From assembly GCF_026262505.1 (NCBI RefSeq), contig NC_067207.1, forward strand, positions 22,846,082 to 22,910,081: a stretch of 64,000 bases of DNA. The letters are read 5' to 3'. The notes beneath the pieces were generated by a model. That model saw only the letters and a list, made by a program, of their open reading frames with translations. It was not told where the DNA came from and did not search any database. Each line of letters starts with the position of its first letter. Within the stretch, counting starts at the first letter, position 1. This DNA comes from Trichomonas vaginalis G3. Its lineage: Eukaryota > Parabasalia > Trichomonadida > Trichomonadidae. Below are positions 17,241 to 26,692 of this stretch, one piece after another. Both the position numbers and the translations under genes were made by a program.

Positions 17241-19381
17241 ATGCCCCCTATAGAATGGATAGAAAATCTGCTAGAATAAAAGCAGAGTTAGAAAGATATG
17301 GTTGGAAAGTTTCAAAGAAGTTTAAATATAGGAAGGGAAGACCCATAAAAGTCTATGACAAACTGTGGTCTGACTATGAAATGGACTTGGAAACAGCACG
17401 CGCAAATTATCCAAACAGACTAGAGAGGTTAGAAGAAGAACGTCTTATGGACATGCCTTTCGATGTTACTGAGCCTCAAGTTGAAGGACACGACGGCTTT
17501 GCCAGATTCTACTGGAAACATGACGAACAATTGCATCCTTTGAGAAGGAAAAAAGGAAAAGGTGAAGACGCACATGCTCCCATGGAAAGAACAAGATATG
17601 CATATGAAAGTATCGTGAAGTTAGAAGTCAAATTACATCTGGTCGAACCTTTACAGTAAACTTTGACGAAGGAAAGAACAAAGAAGGCTTCATGGGAGTA
17701 CTTGCTGCAATTCAAGACGGAAATAAGAAAGGATACAATCTCAGATAACCATAACAGATTTGGATGGTCACATTTACTATGCACATGGCAATGTCACAAC
17801 AGCCGCAATGCTTCTTGACGCTTTCAAGACTACAAAGAGAGAACAAATGGTTGACTCCGACTCAGACATTTTGAATGCAATTGAAGGAATTGCAAGTGTA
17901 AGTTTGAATGGTACCAACCTAACCCTCAAGCAGTCAGACAACATGCTGGATACTTCCCGTTCATAAATAAGTCTGACATTGACTTGACAAGGTATGGAAT
18001 TTACAATTCAATTGAAACAATTGTCAATGAACCTTGTATTCTTACATGTCTCAGGAACTCTGGTCTTGTTACAGATGAGAAGATGAAGTATCTTGAGTCA
18101 TGTGTGAAGACAAGGTACATTCTTAGAGGTCAATTGGCAAAAGTTGCACCGTTGGCAAATGTCAATATCCGAGTCAACATACCGACTGAGAAAGGTTCTT
18201 CACATGACGACTATGTTGTTGACAAAGACTTACCATGGTTGAAGATTGTAATTGTCCACAACCACTTCATGTTGAACGAAAGTCTTACAAACCCATTGTT
18301 CGGAAAAGGCAAGTGCAACATTGTCAGAGCTGTAAACATTCTTTTCGAGAAAGGTTTGTTGGAACCAATTCCAGATGACAAGCTGACAGAAACTTTTGTA
18401 CCAAAAGACGAAACAAACTTTTCATTGTTAGCAAGACCAAAAGTTGTTCCAGACAAAGTTATAGCACAAAAGAAGTACACTGTTCCAAAAGGAGTTGGAT
18501 TGTTCGGATACCAACCTGAACCAGAAGAACTTCCAATGAGGTTGCAAGAACTTCAAGATGCTATAAACAAACTTCCATTGAGACATCCAATTGACGTCAA
18601 ATTGTATTGGAGAGCATCGAGTTAGGTCAGAAGGTTTTATATGAAACAGGTTGCTTCGACGATGTTTATGAGATAGCAGGAGAAGTTTCTCAGAAGATAA
18701 GAGACTCACTTGAATTTCCACGAACTGGACCCATTGGTTGCGACAAGTTCGACTCAGATGAAAAGATATACTATGTCGACCTTAACGCTGCGTACATGAG
18801 GTTCGTCCAATATATCCCGACTGGAATTCCAAACGAAGATGGTGAGTTCCCAGGAAGGAACTATACAGTTGGAAAAGTCATACAACAACTGTATGATATT
18901 AGGAAAGCTTCAAACCCCAAACTTGCAATGACACTCAAATTGCTTATGAATTCGACATGGGGATATTCCATTAAGAAACCTCAAGAGATGAAGAGTAAAC
19001 ATATGAGAAGGTCGACAACTTTGTTGAAAGGTTCTCCTTTTGTTTTGAAGTACGAATTCACTCAAGGTCAAAGTGGCTTAGTAACCACATAAAACCTATT
19101 GTCGAACATTGGTCTTACCTCAGTTCGCAAAGGCAGTCCTTGACAACTACAACAAATTCTTCTCCGAAGTCAAATCCAAAGTGAAGGTTTACTATGAGAA
19201 CATTGACGCACTCATGACGAACGAAGAAGGCTACAACAAACTCATTGAAATGGGAATGGTCGGTGAAAAGATGGGTCAATTCAAATTGGACAAAATTTTC
19301 ACCGAAGTTCATGTCCTCTCCAAGCGTAAGTACTGGGGCATACTTGAAGACGGCACAGAAATAAAACATTGCATGAAATAA
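17241..19381 (+). pseudogene. Family B DNA polymerase, fossil, broken
   Basis: Polymerase motifs are readable: motif A as YYVDLNAAY, motif B as KLLMNSTWGYSIKK, and a motif C-like block VYYENIDALMT near the C-terminus. Upstream parts include a TDLDGHIYYAHGN segment. Polintons encode a protein-primed family B polymerase that copies the linear element from its ends. At about 710 codons this is shorter than the 1000 or so common in other Polintons, so part of the N-terminal region may be missing or unrecognised. The gene carries several breaks in both copies. Confidence 0.8.
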
Positions 19382-19476
19382 AAAATTTTTATTCGAATTT
19401 GAATCGGACAGGTCGAGTTACACCATTCTTGGTCTCAAACTCATATATAACCTGTTTGTCTGTATTTTCGTCGACT

Positions 19477-19747
19477 ATGGCACGAGACACGAACATTGAC
19501 CAAACGGACAAAAAGTGTCATTTCGATGGTCACGCAGCCAATCGCATTCGAGCACTTCGAAGAAGCCTTACGTTCCAAGGGAGAGGGTGTCTGGTGCAAG
19601 GGAGAGGTCATGAGACTCTACGAGCAGTACATCCTCAATGCCTGGGAGGACAAATCGTCCTTGGATTGGCAATTCTACCAACTCCTCTGGGACGACCTCC
19701 TACGCAACTGGGATGACGAAAGAGTCCAATTCAGAGGTCGGAACTAA
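19477..19747 (+). pseudogene. Unknown protein of about 95 aa, fossil, broken here
   Basis: The copy 2 equivalent (53452-53745) reads MARDTNIDQTDKKCHFDG, then a helical Trp-rich part (VMRLYEQYILNAWEDKSSLD, LLWDDLLRNWDDE). It is acidic with no motif I can name. It lies just after the polymerase gene on the same strand. Confidence 0.45.
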
Positions 19748-19832
19748 TTGTCCAAATTACCTTAATTTACTACTTATAAATAAACACCTAAATTTACTCG
19801 GGGTTTCCCCCTAAAATAAAATTTTTTTACTC

Positions 19833-20534
19833 TTAGAACCACTCGAGGTTCTCCTTACGGTTGTTGAGCTTGTCACCGTCAATGTGTCTGACCTTCGTCT
19901 TCTTGTTTGGATTTGGAACCCATTGATTGCGACAAGCTTCCCATGGAAATTGAACCGTAATTCCGAAGGGTAAGGTTCAAGTGTCCCAAGTTGTTGAGGA
20001 CTGGGGTAAGAACCTTGCCGTCTCCTTGTTGCGGATTTGGTATGGGTAGGGTTGGGAAATTTCGTAAGTGTCATCGGCAACAAGGGTTGCCCAAACTTCC
20101 TCTTCTTCGTGTTTCTCTTCTTCCTCTTCTTCCTCTTCCTCTTCTTCGTGTTTCTCTTCTTCCTCGACAATTCCTTCTTCAATTCTGTGTTCACGAATTA
20201 CGGTGTTGGAGGTTCTGTCCTTTCCGAGTACCTTCCAGATGGCGTCTATCTCTTCGAAGAAACGGTAGATGAGTCTGGCAAGGTCTCGGTTCTCTCTCGC
20301 GTAAATGCGCAAGGTTTCCGTCAAATCATTCAGGCATTTCTCATTGGAAGCTTGGTTCATGAGGACATCGGCTTTGAGCTTGGTCATCTCTTCCATAAGA
20401 CTACTTTGGAGAGTCTTAACGGTGTTTGTCAGATGAGCTTTCAAATTCAAAATTTGAATTTGAACTGGGCGCTTGTCTGGCAACATTGAAAGGACATCTG
20501 CCATTGAGTTTGGCTTCGGTGCTTGTTCGGACAT
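19833..20534 (-). pseudogene. Coiled-coil/acidic protein with an HNH-like segment, fossil, broken
   Basis: The N-terminal part begins MSEQAPKPNSMADVLSMLPD and is helical (LTETLRIYARENRDLARLIY). A low-complexity Glu tract follows. At the downstream end RHIDGDKLNNRKENLEW is typical of HNH endonucleases of the phage/homing type. TTCATTTTTT 12 nt before the ATG is a host-like initiator. Whether the nuclease-like segment and the coiled coil belonged to one protein is not claimed. Confidence 0.5.
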
Positions 20535-20566
20535 CGAAAAAATGAAGTGGTTTGAGAATGACGGTT

Positions 20567-21151
20567 TTACTTCAAAAAGCTTGTTATGACGGTTAAGTCA
20601 TACAACAAGTTTAAAATAATATCTTGTTCTTCTTCTGAACGTTTGTTGTCTCTTCCGATAAAAGTTTCGAACATGAGAACCAAAAAACGTTTTTTGAGAT
20701 TGCGGAAGAGTTCAGGCAAACGTTCATATTCTGGATATGTTGGGAGCAGTTCAAAACATCTGAGCTGACTTTCGGACAAAATTGGGACAATGTCAGAAAA
20801 TTCATCTTTGGTCGGACTGCTTGAAGGTAAGTCCCTTACATGTAAGTAGCTCTGGTAAAGTCTTCTCATTTCTGCTAACTTTTGGAGTATAGCTTCGTAG
20901 TTTAGAAGTTTTAATTTTAATTGTCTTATTCCACTCTTTACTTCTAAACGGTAAGTATCCATGAGGTCAAGAGTAGCTTTGGTAGCTTTAAGTGGAGCTA
21001 TTTGTTCCTTGACTTCTGCAATTTTGGTTGCAATTGTGGTTTGAGCTCCTTCAAGTTCGCCGTCTATGTCGTTCTCAACGCCTTCAACCATGGCTTGAAA
21101 CTCTTCATCGGTCCATTGAGATTGGTGTGGGACGAATTTAACTTGCTTCAT
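20567..21151 (-). CDS. Unknown helical Maverick protein (194 aa)
   Basis: This is an all-helical protein. A long coiled coil spans about residues 30-95 (TTIATKIAEVKEQIAPLKAT, RLEVKSGIRQLKLKLLNYEA), followed by a hydrophobic helical C-terminus (LFRNLKKRFLVLMFETFIG). There is no catalytic motif. TTTCATTTTTTGA precedes the ATG, a host-like initiator shared with its neighbours. It forms a same-strand run with the genes at 21174 and 21487. It looks whole here and broken in copy 2. Confidence 0.6.
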   Translation of the reverse strand: MKQVKFVPHQSQWTDEEFQAMVEGVENDIDGELEGAQTTIATKIAEVKEQIAPLKATKATLDLMDTYRLEVKSGIRQLKLKLLNYEAILQKLAEMRRLYQSYLHVRDLPSSSPTKDEFSDIVPILSESQLRCFELLPTYPEYERLPELFRNLKKRFLVLMFETFIGRDNKRSEEEQDIILNLLYDLTVITSFLK

Positions 21152-21173
21152 TCAAAAAATGAAAAAAATGTTT

Positions 21174-21458
21174 TTACTCAAAGCGTGCCATGTATATGGC
21201 TATAAGAAACTTACCAGAAGGCTTCTTCTTCACATGAGTCTTTGGCAACTTGAGTGTTGGTGTTGGAGTTGGGTCTGGAATTTCAATTCTCTCTCGAGCG
21301 CAACAACAGATGTCAGAATAACATTCCCCACTGTCTTTCTTGCCACCATAAATTGTGTATTGACCGAACTTGCATTTGCAGGAAGACCGGTCAATACAAG
21401 GTTCACAGTTGAAATAGTTGTACACAAACCTGTTGAGTACGAGTGTGAGTAAAAACAT
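21174..21458 (-). CDS. Cys-rich small protein with hydrophobic N-terminus (94 aa)
   Basis: The N-terminus MFLLTLVLNRFVYNYF could act as a signal peptide or anchor. It is followed by nine cysteines within about 40 residues (CEPC, SSCKCKFGQY, GECYSDICCCARE), suggesting a disulphide-rich secreted or surface module, then a Pro/Thr linker and a basic end. TTCACTTTTTTTT stands directly before the ATG. The protein is identical in copy 2. No family was recognised. Confidence 0.6.
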   Translation of the reverse strand: MFLLTLVLNRFVYNYFNCEPCIDRSSCKCKFGQYTIYGGKKDSGECYSDICCCARERIEIPDPTPTPTLKLPKTHVKKKPSGKFLIAIYMARFE

Positions 21459-21486
21459 AAAAAAAAGTGAAGTTAAAATGAGATGT

Positions 21487-21861
21487 TTACTGAACTGGCT
21501 GAAGAATTGGTTGGATGTCGCCTTCTGAGGTTATGAAGAACGGCTGTCCAGAGTAGTGAAGTAGTGCTCTGAGAATTTGTGTAATTCGTGGAATTGGGCT
21601 CTCACGATATGGAAGTAGTATCCAAGGACGTTTCATGAAGAACTTCAAGAGGGCTTCTTTCTTCACATCCTTAATATCATCGAATGCAGTGCCTTCTGGA
21701 ACTTGAATTGCAACACCTGTTTCAATTTCCAACTTTAAGACACTATTCTTGGACAACCAGAAGCCAATGGACTTGCTTGGTTTGCACTTGCTGAGATATT
21801 CCTTCACGGTTTCATTTACCTCAATTAGATAAATTGCTTCGTCTAAGGGGTCAAGCTCCAT
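21487..21861 (-). CDS. Unknown 124-aa protein
   Basis: This is a small alpha/beta protein: acidic start MELDPLDEAIYLIEVNETVK, then GFWLSKNSVLKLEIETGVAI and RPWILLPYRESPIPRITQIL. It is identical in copy 2. It is divergent from the Pro/Gln-rich gene at 22234 across the 21-bp repeat array, so both promoters must lie in or beside that array. No family was recognised. Confidence 0.6.
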   Translation of the reverse strand: MELDPLDEAIYLIEVNETVKEYLSKCKPSKSIGFWLSKNSVLKLEIETGVAIQVPEGTAFDDIKDVKKEALLKFFMKRPWILLPYRESPIPRITQILRALLHYSGQPFFITSEGDIQPILQPVQ

Positions 21862-22215
21862 ACTGAGTCAGTACAATATTGTACTTTTTCAAGACAATGT
21901 TGTACTTTTTCAAGACAATGTTGTACTTTTTCAAGACAATATTGTACTTTTTCAGAACAATGTTGTACTTTTTCAGAACAATGTTGTATAAATTCAGTAC
22001 AATGTCTCTCAAATTTGAGTACAGCTGTACTTTTTCAGAACAAGTCTTGAACTTTTTCAGAACAATGTTGTACTTTTTCAAGACAATGTTGTACTTTTTC
22101 AAGACAATGTTGTACTTTTTCAAGACAATGTTGTACTTTTTCAAGACAATGTTGTACTTTTTCAAGACAATGTTGTACTTTTTCAAGACAATATTATATT
22201 GTTTCAGAACAAAGA
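21862..22215. repeat. 21-bp tandem repeat array between divergent genes
   Basis: About sixteen copies of acaatgttgtactttttcaag fill the interval between two divergent start codons. The middle unit group (about 21975-22050) is diverged, including a small palindrome, gtacagctgtac-like. Because 21 bp is two helical turns, every unit faces the same side of the DNA. Both strands read through as seven-residue repeats, but these frames are by-products and are not called genes. It could be an iterated protein-binding site, enhancer or replication element. Confidence 0.85.
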
Positions 22216-22233
22216 CGGTTAAGACACAAACGA

Positions 22234-22842
22234 ATGTCCGACGTCCCACCTACTGAACCCGTTCCACAGCCAGAGGAACAGCATGCTCCAGCACCACAAC
22301 AGTCTCCTCAGCAACCTCAGTTCCAACAAGGACCTCCGAATTACTACCAATTTCCACCTCAAGGTTACTACCCACCACAAGGCTTTCCAAACTACCCACC
22401 ACAAGGCTTTCCAAACTACCCTCCTCAACCCATGCCTTACTTCCCTAACCCTTGGATGTTCATGTCAAACCCTCCACCCCAATTCCAATCTCAATCCCAA
22501 TCGAAGAGAGACCAAGAGTTCGAAGAAGGTCTGAACCGTTTACGCAAAGAGTATGCCACAGCCCCTATGGAAGATGACAGGCTTTCAGTCTCTTCCCTAA
22601 GGTCGACCAATTCGACTCGTACCACAGATTCGGTTCGTGACCGTGAAGACTACCTCAAGCAGTCTGAGAGACTCTTCATCTTACAGCCATTTACAGTTGG
22701 AGCTCTCAAGAACATGCGCAATTACGAAGGTCAGACACCAGCTGGAGACCGCAAAACAGACGTACTCGCAAGAGCAGTCCAACTGGTCAAGACAAAGACT
22801 GAGATAGTCGACTTCATTCTTGCAGCTTGCCCATACAAGTAA
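22234..22842 (+). CDS. Pro/Gln/Tyr-rich protein (202 aa)
   Basis: The first 90 residues are low-complexity Pro/Gln/Tyr with repeated YYPPQGFPNYPPQGFPNY, resembling PYQ-rich flexible tails. The second half is charged and helical (DQEFEEGLNRLRKEY, RDREDYLKQSERLF, DVLARAVQLVKTKTEIVDFI). The protein is identical in copy 2. Such proline-rich tails bind WW/SH3-type host domains in other systems; nothing proves it here. Confidence 0.6.
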   Translation: MSDVPPTEPVPQPEEQHAPAPQQSPQQPQFQQGPPNYYQFPPQGYYPPQGFPNYPPQGFPNYPPQPMPYFPNPWMFMSNPPPQFQSQSQSKRDQEFEEGLNRLRKEYATAPMEDDRLSVSSLRSTNSTRTTDSVRDREDYLKQSERLFILQPFTVGALKNMRNYEGQTPAGDRKTDVLARAVQLVKTKTEIVDFILAACPYK

Positions 22843-22870
22843 AAAAATAAACAATTACGAGTTAAACTTT

Positions 22871-23071
22871 TTACTCTTTCTTTTCTGAGTTGTTTAGAGC
22901 TGGTTTCTCTTGTAGAAACCTTTCGTACTCTTCCATGGTCATGTAATTGCGAATTTGGTACGCAATTCCAGGTTCGTTGTTTTTGAACCTTACGTATGTA
23001 ACGCTTCCATCCTCCTCAGGGAAGTAAGCTGCTAACATCTGACCAAGTTTTCTCGGTGACTCGGAGCTCAT
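22871..23071 (-). CDS. Unknown 66-aa protein
   Basis: The second ATG (MSSESPRKLGQML) is preferred as start over one four codons earlier because gtgacattttta lies before it. The product is small and acidic, with a beta-like core DGSVTYVRFKNNEPGIAYQI and a helix MTMEEYERFLQEK. It is identical in copy 2. Confidence 0.5.
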   Translation of the reverse strand: MSSESPRKLGQMLAAYFPEEDGSVTYVRFKNNEPGIAYQIRNYMTMEEYERFLQEKPALNNSEKKE

Positions 23072-23112
23072 TAAAAATGTCACTTTTTAAACGTTAAGTT
23101 TTTAGTCTTATT

Positions 23113-23307
23113 TTACCCTTTGTTTACCCTTTGTTTGTCAAGGTAGTATTGGAGTGCAATTTCTCCAAATTCTCTGTGTCGGAGTTCTTCAGCATTTTCC
23201 AAGGTGTACCTGGAGAACTCAAAGAAGTTGTCAAGAAGATACTGCCATGCTGCTCTTCTGAGTTCGTCGGTATTTTGGAAGTGTTGCACCTTCGAGTCTT
23301 CGGACAT
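23113..23307 (-). CDS. Unknown 64-aa helical protein
   Basis: The product reads MSEDSKVQHFQNTDELRRAA, then a helical WQYLLDNFFEFSRYTLE core, and is identical in copy 2. The upstream gtgtaatttttttc resembles the sequence before the neighbouring 66-aa gene. In copy 2 a small membrane protein gene lies just upstream; here that gene is absent. Confidence 0.55.
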   Translation of the reverse strand: MSEDSKVQHFQNTDELRRAAWQYLLDNFFEFSRYTLENAEELRHREFGEIALQYYLDKQRVNKG

Positions 23308-23330
23308 GAAAAAAATTACACTTTTTCAGC

Positions 23331-23407
23331 AAAAATATATTTTAGGTGAAGAGGTGAGATTTCACCTCTTTTTTCACCTGTTTTTTCACCTCATGAATTT
23401 TCATGAA
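23331..23407. repeat. Interspersed hairpin repeat, type A
   Basis: The repeat begins aaaaatatattttaggtgaa. GAGGTGA-gatt-TCACCTC forms a hairpin, then two more CACCT half-sites follow at 12-nt steps, and gaattttcatgaa closes the unit. Related units lie at 24384, 24562, 37303, 37674, 47995, 48174, 48353, 49404 and 49551. Confidence 0.8.
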
Positions 23408-23463
23408 ATAAAAAATAAAGTTGGTTTTTTTAAAAAAATATTTTTTATTTTTATTGTAAGAAC

Positions 23464-24378
23464 ATGTTAGCAACAACAGCACCAAACTCGTTAGTTATGA
23501 ATCCAACTTCAATGTTAGTAGAGATGAAAAGCTTCATTCCTTCTTCATATACTTTCGAAACAGAAATCCAGAAGATAAAGCAAGAACTTCTCCAAGGAGA
23601 TTTAGATTGCACTGCAAAAGATGAAACAAATGAACAGTATCTTTATGAAATGCAGGATATTATTGACCATCTACCTAAACTTCCTGAAATCCAACAACAA
23701 AAACTCACTATTCCAGAATTCGATGAAATTGAAGTCAGACTGACTGACTCAGTAGAAATAAAGAAGTTCATACGTAAGGTTAACTATGAGTTTCTTGGAT
23801 TTCATTGCAACCACAAAGTTATGGACAAAGATTGCGATATGGTATATAAGAACATCTCTGACATATATAAATCTGGGGAGTTTAAGACCTACGACAACTT
23901 TGTTTCGTTAGTTGCAAAATGTGTTTGGGAAATAAGAGATAAAGATAGTAGGGGTAAGGTATGGAACGAACAAATAAAACCCGCTATGTTCGAGATGAAG
24001 AGAGCAATTGACGCCTTGGTCATACTTGCAGGTAAGGTTTCAATGTACAATGCTAAAATGAACCCGCAATGTTCAAAATGTAAAGCAGCAATTAGGAAAT
24101 ATAACTACTCAGTCAAAGAGATAGAACGTATGAGAAACGACTATGCAGATTTAAAGAAAGAAGCAGAAAAACCAGCAGAAGATAAAATGGACATGTTAGA
24201 ATTTCTGAACAAAAACTATCCAACAGCAGAAGATTTCCTTCTTTCAGATGTCAAGAAGAAGTATAAAGAAACCTTCGGCATAGTTAAAACATTCGATGTA
24301 CTAAAAGAAGAAATAGAAGCTACGAAATTGTTTAGGATTTCAAATATACATCATACAATTCATGTAAAACGCTTATAA
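23464..24378 (+). CDS. Unknown 304-aa Maverick protein
   Basis: This helical protein has a possible metal site: NHKVMDKDCD around residue 120, and NPQCSKCKAAIRKYN followed by a coiled coil (SVKEIERMRNDYADLKKEAE). Upstream is the replication-class block aaaaaaatattttttatttt, which suggests expression with polymerase and helicase. It is flanked on both sides by type A hairpin repeats. It looks whole in both copies. The CxxC could be half a zinc finger; a DNA-replication role is inferred from the promoter only. Confidence 0.6.
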   Translation: MLATTAPNSLVMNPTSMLVEMKSFIPSSYTFETEIQKIKQELLQGDLDCTAKDETNEQYLYEMQDIIDHLPKLPEIQQQKLTIPEFDEIEVRLTDSVEIKKFIRKVNYEFLGFHCNHKVMDKDCDMVYKNISDIYKSGEFKTYDNFVSLVAKCVWEIRDKDSRGKVWNEQIKPAMFEMKRAIDALVILAGKVSMYNAKMNPQCSKCKAAIRKYNYSVKEIERMRNDYADLKKEAEKPAEDKMDMLEFLNKNYPTAEDFLLSDVKKKYKETFGIVKTFDVLKEEIEATKLFRISNIHHTIHVKRL

Positions 24379-24824
24379 AATAACAGGTGAAAAAAGAGGT
24401 GAAAAAAGAGGTGAAATCTCACCTCTTCACCTAAACATTATTTTTATTGAATTCAGCAACAAAATTCTGAGTAAAATAATTTTTAGGGCTTGTGTCAAAC
24501 CGTTGAGTTTTCACAAAATTTAAAAAATAACGTTTACCATGTGAAACGCTTATAAAATAACTGAGGTGAAAAAAGAGGTGAAAAAAGAGGTGAAATCTCA
24601 CCTCTTCACCTAAAATATATTTTTATTGAATTCCGTATGAAATTTCATGAATTTCCTCATATGCTTGCTTCCCTCGAAAAACCGAGAGAAGAGATTCCGT
24701 ATGAAAACAGTGAAGAACAGCGAGTAGGTAAGAAACCCCAGTCGCCAAAACTCATGAAAATCGTAAAAAATAAGAGAGTATTTTGACAACTTCAAACAAG
24801 TAGGGTAGATGCACTCTTTATTTT
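24379..24824. other. Intergenic region with two type A hairpins and a partial 179-bp repeat
   Basis: Reverse-oriented type A hairpins lie at about 24384-24446 and 24562-24625. Between them is a segment (taaaaattt..ttttgacaca-like) that is tandemly repeated in copy 2. No gene is visible here; a 102-codon frame on the minus strand (24610-24918) overlaps the ATPase and is not convincing. Confidence 0.7.
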
Positions 24825-25700
24825 TCAAGCTTGACTTTTTACAATTTGAACTTTGTTCGCGTAGATATGAATTCTGAAAGAAGTATGAGGGTCTTGTATG
24901 ACTTTGTACTTCTCCCATAGTTCATGTCTGTCAAACTTACCTGCCATGGACTCTTTCATAAGTTCCATGAAATCGTCTTCGGACAATCCAGGGAAAAGTA
25001 TGATATCAGTAAGTATTCTTTTAACATCCTTACTTAAACTCTTTGCTGTCTGTACACATATTACGACTGAGATGTTAAAGTGTCTGAGCTTCTTAAGAAT
25101 TCGACACATGTCTTGTTCTCTATTCTTTAACAAAGGATGAGAAGCAAAGTCATCTAAGATAAGAAGACATCTGTGAGGGTAAGTCTTCCAATCGTAAGAT
25201 TGCAATTTCTTCGAAATGTATTCTATCTCTTTCTGTTTGTTTCTGAAGTGTTTCTTCTCTAATATTCTCTGCATTTCCTCATTTGGGTCTTTAAACTTCG
25301 AATTGACATACTCATTTATAGCATTGTACTTCAAAACTCTTCTTTGGTACTTCTTTATCCAATCTAACAACTCAGAGTCTTTTATACATACTAACTTAGA
25401 CTTCTTTATAATATCTTTGAACGAATTGACGGTTTGGTCAAATTGACCAGAAGTACTACAAATGACAACTAACTCATAGAATGGGTTCTTCTCATCTAGT
25501 TCTTGTTGTTGTGCAGCCATTTTAAGATAAGTGAAAGTCTTACCCGACCCAGGTGGTGCAATTAGACCTGTTATACCATTCTGAGCAAATAAGAACTTGT
25601 CATGTATGGGTTTTATCTGAGCATTTTCCAACTTCCTCTTGTTCTTCTTCAAAACATTCTCAAATTTCTTGTCAATGTCAGCAAACTTTTTTTCTAACAT
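24825..25700 (-). CDS. A32-like DNA packaging ATPase
   Basis: The gene encodes 291 residues from the ATG at 25700. An ATG 34 codons upstream would run into the divergent gene at 25737 and was not chosen. Walker A is GLIAPPGSGKTFTYLKMAAQ and Walker B is CLLILDDFASH, with an NISVVICVQTAKSLSKD sensor-like block after it. This order is that of the FtsK/HerA-like A32 packaging ATPases of Polintons, virophages and large DNA viruses, which pump DNA into the capsid. It looks whole here and broken in copy 2. Confidence 0.85.
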   Translation of the reverse strand: MLEKKFADIDKKFENVLKKNKRKLENAQIKPIHDKFLFAQNGITGLIAPPGSGKTFTYLKMAAQQQELDEKNPFYELVVICSTSGQFDQTVNSFKDIIKKSKLVCIKDSELLDWIKKYQRRVLKYNAINEYVNSKFKDPNEEMQRILEKKHFRNKQKEIEYISKKLQSYDWKTYPHRCLLILDDFASHPLLKNREQDMCRILKKLRHFNISVVICVQTAKSLSKDVKRILTDIILFPGLSEDDFMELMKESMAGKFDRHELWEKYKVIQDPHTSFRIHIYANKVQIVKSQA

Positions 25701-25736
25701 ATTTTTAGAAAAATTAAAATTTTTATCTTTTAGAAA

Positions 25737-26207
25737 ATGTCTAGCGATTTCGCTATCTATATTCGAGACAAGCTTTTCGACTCTAAAACTTCTGTCGACC
25801 ATAAAATCTTACATAGTGTAAACAAGAAAGGTGAATTTGTTCTAAAGTTCTGTTTCTGGGAATATGACAAGAACCATAAAACATTACAAAGAGCAGTCTT
25901 AAAATTTGTCAATGACAGACTTGTTGACAGAGATGACGCCGATTGGAAAGATGAAGTCCAACAAAAGTTCTTAGAATGCAAAGAAGGCACATGCGCTGTT
26001 CTTGAAGATGAAATAGAAAACAGAATAGATGAGCTATTAAAGGACAAAGAACTTTTACATAAATATGGTTCTGAGAAATTTGACATAACTCCACCAGAAA
26101 AGAAGAAGAGAGAAAAGAAAGAAAAGAAAGTAAAAGAAGAGAAGAAAGTAGAAGAAGAGAAGAAAGAACCTGAACCAGTTCCAGAGAAAAAGAAATTTGA
26201 CATGTAA
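25737..26207 (+). CDS. Unknown 156-aa protein with charged tail
   Basis: The N-terminal 100 residues are a compact domain (MSSDFAIYIRDKLFDSKTSV, VLKFCFWEYDKNHKTLQRAV). The last 50 are Lys/Glu repeats (KKKREKKEKKVKEEKKVEEE). It is divergent from the packaging ATPase across 36 bp. TTTTTA stands 11 nt before the ATG, the virion-class signature. No family was recognised. It looks whole here. Confidence 0.55.
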   Translation: MSSDFAIYIRDKLFDSKTSVDHKILHSVNKKGEFVLKFCFWEYDKNHKTLQRAVLKFVNDRLVDRDDADWKDEVQQKFLECKEGTCAVLEDEIENRIDELLKDKELLHKYGSEKFDITPPEKKKREKKEKKVKEEKKVEEEKKEPEPVPEKKKFDM

Positions 26208-26223
26208 AAATAAAATTTTATTT

Positions 26224-26643
26224 TTAGAACATTTCTGGGTCAATGTCAATGTTCTCTTCCTCTTTAGGAGCAAACACTGGCTTAGACTCTAAAATCTTTT
26301 TACCCAATTTACCTTGAACTTCAACTATCTTAGACTCATAATATTCATAGTCGTCTGCTTTCTTTGGTTCATAAGGTATAACAAGTTTGTATGCTTTGCC
26401 TTCTTTAAGGTTTGAGAACCTTCTGTCAAAATTTTCTTTGACTGCTAACAAACCTTCTATGTCTAAGTCTTCAAATTTCGCACCATTTTTAGTCACAATA
26501 GCAAACTTAACTGGTTCGATGTTCCAAACTTTGTCAAATGTAGACTTTTCAAAATGGTAGAAGTAAACATTCAAATAAGCGAATGGGTCTAGTTCTTCTT
26601 TAACTCCTGACATATACTTGTTGACTGAAATATATTTCGTCAT
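26224..26643 (-). CDS. Unknown 139-aa protein in the replication block
   Basis: This protein is rich in beta-type segments (LNVYFYHFEKSTF, VKFAIVTKNGAKF, KAYKLVIPYEPKK) with an acidic tail ending EENIDIDPEMF. Beta-rich proteins with an acidic C-terminal tail are typical of single-stranded-DNA-binding proteins. The position beside the helicase and the replication-class block upstream fit that guess, but no motif proves it. The protein is identical in copy 2. Confidence 0.5.
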   Translation of the reverse strand: MTKYISVNKYMSGVKEELDPFAYLNVYFYHFEKSTFDKVWNIEPVKFAIVTKNGAKFEDLDIEGLLAVKENFDRRFSNLKEGKAYKLVIPYEPKKADDYEYYESKIVEVQGKLGKKILESKPVFAPKEEENIDIDPEMF

Positions 26644-26692
26644 CTTTTCTATCGGATAAAAAAATATTTTTTTTAAAATTTACTCATAAAAA

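Noticed and set aside
20037-20489. Phe/Leu-rich plus-strand frame that looks like a membrane protein
   Set aside because: It is the antisense shadow of the Glu-rich tract of the gene on the other strand.
21851-22256. Frames of 125-132 codons on both strands with seven-residue repeats
   Set aside because: The 21-bp unit is a multiple of three, so all frames stay open by chance; the array separates two credible genes.
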